Shown here: positions 49,266 through 55,375 of the stretch, piece after piece
Layout of the letters: the number at the start of each line of letters is the position of its first letter
Position numbering within the stretch: the stretch's first letter is position 1
Source of the DNA: Mesaphorura yosii
Lineage: Eukaryota; Arthropoda; Collembola; Poduromorpha; Tullbergiidae
Direction of reading: 5' to 3'
Length of the DNA: 55,375 bases
Assembly (NCBI GenBank): GCA_009869945.1
Contig: WIXG01000448.1
Span: 1-55,375, forward strand
The notes under the pieces: model-generated
Seen by the model: only the letters and a program-made list of their open reading frames with translations
What the model was told of the DNA's origin: nothing
Database searches by the model: none
Program-made: the position numbers and the translations under genes

Positions 49266-51544
49266 ATGCCAACTCGTTGGGCCGTCATTTTGATCTTACT
49301 CACCATCGGGAAGACAGGTACACAGCCTCGACGTCTTGTTGGGTCGCTTTTGTCTAGATATAAGCCGATTACTTCTTGCATCCTGCATGGAGCAATTTCT
49401 CAAGTGCGTTCTCCATTAACTGACAGGTTTCATCATCGGGATCCGATTAAAGAACGTCACGATTCCTCACTACGGGGTGAAAGACGGTTCAGTGCGTCTG
49501 GGCTGCGAGTTTGTGCTGGAGTCAGACTCACTACTCGTCCTGAAGTGGTACAAGGACGAGCAGGAATTTTTTCGGTTTACTCCGCCAACCACTTCGCAAC
49601 AGCAACAAATTTTAACTTTTCCCAGTGAAGGAGTATTCGTTGACGTAAGTCAAGTCAAGTAGTTTTTCTCTTACGCTGGCAATTTGGTCTCCGTGCATAA
49701 TGAATGCGAAAACGTGCTGAAGCACTATAAATAGTAAATAGTGCATCATATTAAAAATAAACATAAACTACGGAGCCAGCCAACCAGACAGCAACAATAC
49801 AGGAGTCGGTGTAATGTGCAGACTTTAACTTCTTTCTCTATAATTCAATTTTGAAAGTCTCATCTCTTGAAATGCGAAACGAAACAAGTGAATTCAACTT
49901 TCTCTGTTGTTGCTGTCGCTGTTGCCGTTGCTGCTGCTTTCTTCACTGCGTGTCTTGCTTGCTTTCAACTTTCTCTCCTCACAATTCGCCGCCGCGGCGC
50001 GCTTTAGCTTAACTCGACTTAACTTTAGCATTTCGCATTTACTATTCATCTGACAAAGTATAATACGTATTGTATAATTTCGTTTACACAACTTTCCCCT
50101 CGTGCTCTGCCCGCTCATATATTTCGATGCCAAGTCTCTGCCTCTAATCTTCAGCCATCAACGTACGATGTAGGAGCCAACAATTTCGTCGCCGTCGTTG
50201 TTGTAGCTCCAGGGTTCCATTTTTTCATGCTTGCTCCATTTTTCCCGTGCCGTGTTGAGTGTGTGATGTGAAATGATACGATATTGTACCAGTCAAGCTA
50301 AATTATTTGAAACATTAACCTCGCTTCCTTTCTCTCATCTCTCTGCTCCCGTGTTAGGTATCACAATCTGGTCTGAGTCATATGGTATTAAGAAATCTTA
50401 CACTTAATACATCAGGACTGTATAAGTGCGAAGTCTCTGCCGAGGGTTCGTTCAGAACACTGTCGGGCCAGGGAAGCCTTGTCGTTGTAGGTGAGTTGCC
50501 AGCTCTTCGTGGAATCATGAATGCGCGTAAAAATAAAAGTCATAATCTTTGAGTTTCTGCTTTCTCCGTGCACTTTGTAGCTCCACCACAATCTGACCCG
50601 TTAATAAGTGGAATTCATCCAATTGCAAACATTAAAGACGTGCTTAGTGGAAACTGCACACTTCGAAGGAGTAAACCAGCCGCCACGCTAATGTTTTACA
50701 TCAATGATGAGAAGGTTAGCTATTTTCAGCAGTGGGTACTGGCACTGATGAATTTATCATTTTAGAGTATAAAACAAGAACGTGCTTGAAATGTGATAAG
50801 AAATTAACGTGTTTAACCTATGGCAACGCTTCTGCTTTCAAAAATCTTTGGAATTTATCAGAATGCAGAGGGCCAGTCAAAATTATGAATTAGACTCATG
50901 AATAACGTGCTGTTTAAAAGGTGTTAAGTTACTTTTTGAGTTGTGAACACAAGGTTAATCTTGTTTTTATTATGTCAGGTCCAGGAGCATAATCTCATCG
51001 AATATGCTCCATACTACGATCTGGATGGCTTAGAAACTTCTTTTGTCGGGTTCAATTTGTTGGTGGAACCACGACACTTTATTAATGGGAAGATGAATAT
51101 TAAGTGCATGGGAAAAATTGGAAATTTATCCTGGGCTGCTGCTAAGATCGTGTCCAGTGCAAATATCATCGCCCAGCCTTCGTACACCGGAGGTCAGAAC
51201 CGGCTGTCGTCTACAGGTTTGTACGCAAATTGTGAAGAAAAAAGATCGATTTAATGTTTGGAATTTATAATTGTCGCATTCCAGGCGCAGAGTCGTCAAA
51301 CACGAGTTCATTTCCGTTCTCGTCAATTGCCTACACAAGTTTAATGTGGTACGGTTGCATAATATTCGGACTGCTAGTGCTCGGAATCATAGTTACATTC
51401 TGCATCAACTACAAGCAGAGCAAGAACAAGCCATCCAGGCGGAATTCGCGAGATGATGTCGGGGTCAGTGATCTCGGACTGGGACTCGGGGTTGATCCCG
51501 GTGGCGGCGGTGTTTGTGTCAGTGAATTCAAGTACAGGATCTAA
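49266..51544 (+). CDS. Beaten path-like type I membrane protein (gene D)
   Basis: Exons: 49266-49317, 49427-49644, 50358-50490, 50581-50714, 50979-51216, 51285-51544; 1035 bases, 344 aa, all GT-AG. Signal peptide at about residues 1-17 (RWAVILILLTIGKT). Ig1 has Cys44 and Cys114 (GLYKCE) with LKWYKDEQEFFRFTP and a short Gln run (SQQQQ). Ig2 has Cys160 (GNCTLRRSKPAA) and Cys222 (IKCMGKIGNLSW) with DGLETSFVGF between. A transmembrane helix spans about 279-299 (MWYGCIIFGLLVLGIIVTFCI), followed by a basic stop-transfer stretch (KQSKNKPSRR) and a Gly-rich cytoplasmic tail ending EFKYRI, which fits a class II PDZ ligand pattern. It is the only member of the cluster with a clear membrane anchor and the only one on the plus strand. 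Exon layout matches gene B (218 and 133 bases identical, Ig2 first half undivided). Confidence 0.95.
49906..49937. repeat. Imperfect GYTG/CTG repeat in gene D intron 2
   Basis: GTTGTTGCTGTCGCTGTTGC-type triplet-like repeat inside the 713-base intron 49645-50357. Non-coding. Confidence 0.6.
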
Positions 51545-51560
51545 ATGAAGCTTATCACTC

Positions 51561-51566
51561 ATTAAA
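51561..51566 (+). promoter_or_regulatory. ATTAAA poly(A) signal of gene D
   Basis: ATTAAA lies 17 bases after the TAA of gene D, a position and spacing like those seen for gene C. Confidence 0.45.
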
Positions 51567-54500
51567 TACTGCCATTATCGCAATTTAGCCGTGTTTCTTT
51601 TACGACTGCATTACGTATATGAACTAAAAACAGCACGGCCGAGTTCGTGTGAAGTGAAAGTGAATACAATTACGGTCATAGCTGCTGTGCGTGATCTCAG
51701 TCCATAATTCAACTCTAATTATTTTGCACACATCAGCAGTCCAAAAGAACTAAACGAAGACCTAGCCATACAGCCAAACTTCCAGTCCGCACGTTTCAGC
51801 GCAGACACACTGTCTGCCTGCAAACTCGAACTCTTCTCTTGTTTAAGACTAAACACCAGAAAATTGAAACTGTGTCTGCATCTGCAATGATTCGAAATGA
51901 AACTAATTAATTTAATTGAAATTTTTTCAATTCGAACTTTCTACATGATTCTCTTCGTCTCCATTTTCCAGTTCTTCGTTCTTCTGCCTTTAAAATATTA
52001 AATTCTTTCTCTACTGCGAAGAATGGAGTGCGAGTGCGATGCGAGCGAATGGTGAATCGACCGGAGAAAGAATTCCATTGAGTCTTGTCTTGATATTGGA
52101 CGACTAAGCCGGCTGCTTCGTAATTCTTTCAAACTGGCAACCAGTCGAAGCAGTGTAGGCACAGCAAGCACGTTGACTGAACTCTCGAACTGGAGCAAAT
52201 AAAGAGCTCAACGGCGACAGCGTCGTATCGCACTGCGCTGCACTCAGAGCTGGAACGGAACATGACATCGAATTGAAACTGAAAAATGGCAATGGCAATG
52301 GCAAGCGTTTCACTTTTCGCTTGGAGTATACTGCAGCAGCGTTTTCTAAAGCTAATCTTCTCGTTACACTCGATCTCTCGCACTGTACCACATCGCACTG
52401 TATGTACAGTGTACAGGCTGACAGTGAAATAAAATATTTGGACACATGACACTGTGATAAAATAGAAAATTGGACTCCTCGACTCGACTACTTCAAATAC
52501 AATCCAATTTTGACAGCCAATAAAAGGCGGAAGACGTACATAACGCAAAGTGTCCAGAATCATCAAATCAGAAGCACTCGACGACGGCACGTCGGCAAAA
52601 TTTGACCCATAATGTATCACTGAACTCTAGAGTTAAGATCACCGTTACATTTCTACATGTTCCACTTCCACAGTCCCACAGTTACAGTTTGACAGTATCG
52701 ACGTCGTGAGCATCGCAATTGTTTTCGAATTGATTTATCTGAGAAATAAATACTCGCATGCACTTTTGAAACTTAATTTCTCTCGACTTTCCATCGCCAA
52801 CGCGGATTTGGGCCACTTCCTTAATCAATGAGCTGCAACTGCACTTCACCCAAGACAAGTAAAGTCGCGATACTCGTAGTCATGTCAAGACTCAAGACAT
52901 GCTGAAGCTGAAGCTCTACTGGATTTCATAGCCGTAATAATAATGTGCTCGGCATGTTCTCAATTTTGTACTTTTTCTTTGTACTTGCACAATGAGAAAC
53001 ATGAATTTCAAATTATGAAATCTCTCGGGATTTAAGCACATTATGTAAAAGAGCATCGCGGGCCCTCGCACAGCACAGCACAGCGAGGAGGAGCAGCTCA
53101 TCTTTTCTTTGTCAGGACTTCCTCGTTTCGTGTTCATTCCACGTTACGTTGCGCGTTACGGACGTAATCACATTTACGTACTCGTTTGTAGATTATTTCC
53201 ACTGTGCATGGTTTCGCATATCGCAACGCATGTTGTACATGCAAATTTTCATAATCATGTACACATGCTCCTGGCTGACTTTTCTTCAGTCATTTCATCT
53301 TTTCGCAGTGAAAGCAACGAAAGCAGAAAAGAAGATCGTCGTCTTCAGGGCACGAAAGCGAAATGGCATGGTATAATGGAAGCTAGCGTGAAAACAGATT
53401 TATGCGAGGAGCGAAATCTTCATCTTCACGAACACCGAGCACGATGAAAGTTAATGAATGCAATACGAACCCAGTTTCTTGAGAGCCACGCCACGCTCCG
53501 CTGAATACGAAAGTGCTCGCCGCTTTTACTAGCTTCCGCGCTATTTACGTGTCATGTCATGGCCATAGCTGTAACAATTGAGTAAATAGTTTAAGATGTT
53601 GAAGAATGGGCAGTCATCAGTTAGCAAGGCACTTCGGACCGTGAAATCATTAGAAAATGGCACAGTTGGAATTGATTTGTAGTGGAACACGCACAGAACA
53701 GACAAGGCGCCTAAGGTCATGTTAATTAACCGTCGTATGCACTGAAGCTAGATAATTACGAGTTAGTACCAAGTCCTCTTAGGTAAACAGGCCTGCAGCA
53801 CAGCCACTTTCGCATTTGAAATTGGAATAAACACATTCAAGCCAAGTGGAGGTTCTCCCGGAGAAGAATTAAAAGTTAGTGCCCAACTTGATGCAGACAC
53901 AACGCAAAAGACCGGCAGGGGCGACTGTAAAGTCTAAAGTGGAAAGTTTCCTAATCCTAAGCCCAAACCGTGGTGTCGTGGCCGCGTCGGAAACTTTCTA
54001 ATGAGCATAATAATACCCTGCAAGCAAGAAAGTTTTGAAGAACCCAATTAAACAATGCAGAGTGGTGTGGATGTGGAAAATAATTTAGCAACAACCAAAC
54101 TCCTACTCTACTCGTGCGCAAGTGTAGCAGTAAAGAGCAAGCGAGCAAAAGTTACGGGTTCAGTGTCTCAAAGTTAGCAAGCCGGTAGCAAGCGAATTGT
54201 ATGGTTGGGAGCTTCAGGCACTTTACCAAACCAGCACAAGACACAAGAGGACTTGATTTTGGGGCGTAGCGTAGCGAATGTAGAAGAGAATTTTAAATTT
54301 CTGTAAAGTGGTCAAGGCTAAGGCTAAATTAAAGTTAAACTTTAATTGATTCACTCATACGTGAGATCAATTACAAAAATGTGTGTTAAAATATTTCGAT
54401 GGACGCCCTGCTCACAAAATTTAGATTTGGCTGAACAGGAACAACAAGTGCGATTGTACTGCCGGCGCAAACACGTCAAGCGTCATGAGTAGTGTGGCTA

Positions 54501-55375
54501 CTTTCAGCCTGAAACAAATTAATGAACAAACTTTGTCGGTTTTTCATTCTTGCGACTTGCAGACTCGGCCTGAAGTCAAAAGCTGTCACCGTCTCGTCAC
54601 TGAACTGGCTGGATCCATGCTTTATCAACAAAACTTGCCGGTCAATGCCTTGTGGTTGTACGTTGTACTTTGTACAGGCCAACATTACATTAGGGAAAGT
54701 TGTAAACAGAATCACAAAACAAAAACTATCATATATCAAGCTTTCAGGTGTTCTAGCTGGCGTTGATTAATGGTGGCTGGACAAAAATGGTACACCACAC
54801 CACAGTGGGCTAGGGATGGGCGAAAAAGCGCATAAATTCTAATTCGCCTCGAAACATTTGAAATAAGTGTTATTCGACTAAAATTCACGTTTTTGAGCTG
54901 AGGGTATGATATTACAACTTGAGTCGATGAAGCAGGTAATATTAGCCGAGCACAACGTTGAATGGTTAAAACTAGGTAGCCCAACTTTCCGTAGGCATCG
55001 AATTTTGTGTCCATTCGTAAAATCGGGTTGAAGTGAATATATTCTTGCCATCGTAGCGCCTTTTATCTAATGCACGACTCACCGTTTCCAAAAACACGCA
55101 CACTTACTTCATATACTTCGGGCCTAATATCTCCTGCAGAGTTTGGCGGGGGGACGCGGTGGGATGGATTATGGTAGTCCACTACCCATACTCTGAAATG
55201 ACACTCTTGGGTTTTCTTAGCTGTGCTAAGTTAAGCTAATACAGTGAACTTTGTGAAGTCCCATAAGGATCAATGTAAGATTAAAATTTCAACTGACCGT
55301 AACACTCCCACGTGTGAACATAAAAATGTAAAAATTTCACCATGGACGGCCAGGGGAATGTAGAAATGATTAACG
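51567..55375. other. Intergenic to the window end
   Basis: About 3.8 kb downstream of gene D. It holds an (AATGGC)3 repeat and short frames on both strands, the longest being minus 52129-52620. None has recognisable domains, and no splice-linked family match was seen. Confidence 0.45.
52285..52302. repeat. (AATGGC)3 microsatellite
   Basis: Three perfect AATGGC units in non-coding DNA downstream of gene D. Confidence 0.85.

Noticed and set aside
52129..52620. A 163-codon open frame on the minus strand downstream of gene D
   Set aside because: Ser/Cys/Phe-rich without domain layout, overlaps the AATGGC repeat, and looks like the complement of simple sequence.

Overview
The window is animal nuclear DNA, almost certainly from an arthropod. 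Genes are split into many small exons by short GT-AG introns (mostly about 55-270 bases). Four of the six genes I can model encode two-immunoglobulin-domain proteins of the Beaten path (Beat) type, a family known mainly from arthropods. No operons, CRISPR arrays, rRNA or tRNA genes were seen. All gene models were assembled by hand from reading frame, splice consensus, intron phase and family conservation.

Layout. (1) 1-3434, plus strand: the 3' part of an M1 zinc aminopeptidase gene of the aminopeptidase N type, 14 exons visible, 5' end outside the window. (2) 8516-10690, minus: Beat-like gene A, 7 exons, complete, 301 aa. (3) 17203-19879, minus: Beat-like gene B, four clear exons and an uncertain 3' end. 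(4) 33313-34394, minus: a four-exon coiled-coil protein of unknown family, 283 aa. (5) 36419-37919, minus: Beat-like gene C, 7 exons, complete, 293 aa. (6) 49266-51544, plus: Beat-like gene D, 6 exons, complete, 344 aa, type I membrane protein. The remaining intervals (3.4-8.5, 10.7-17.2, 19.9-33.3, 34.5-36.4, 37.9-49.3 and 51.5-55.4 kb) hold no coding sequence I can defend; only simple repeats and two short inverted repeats stand out.

The four Beat-like genes share the same exon boundaries and intron phases (1,0,1,0,1), so they are local paralogues. A and C have one extra phase-1 intron inside the second Ig domain that B and D lack. The last exon gives each protein a different end: a hydrophobic tail in A and C (possible GPI signals), a transmembrane helix plus cytoplasmic tail in D, and apparently a soluble end in B. 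In Drosophila, Beat proteins are neuronal surface or secreted ligands for Sidestep-family receptors in axon guidance and synaptic partner choice. A similar role here is inference from family membership. The aminopeptidase and the coiled-coil gene have no evident functional link to the cluster.

Points most worth checking: a non-canonical TT splice donor in the aminopeptidase together with changed residues in two of its signature motifs; the abnormal second Ig domain of gene B; and the diversification of Beat C-termini within one cluster.
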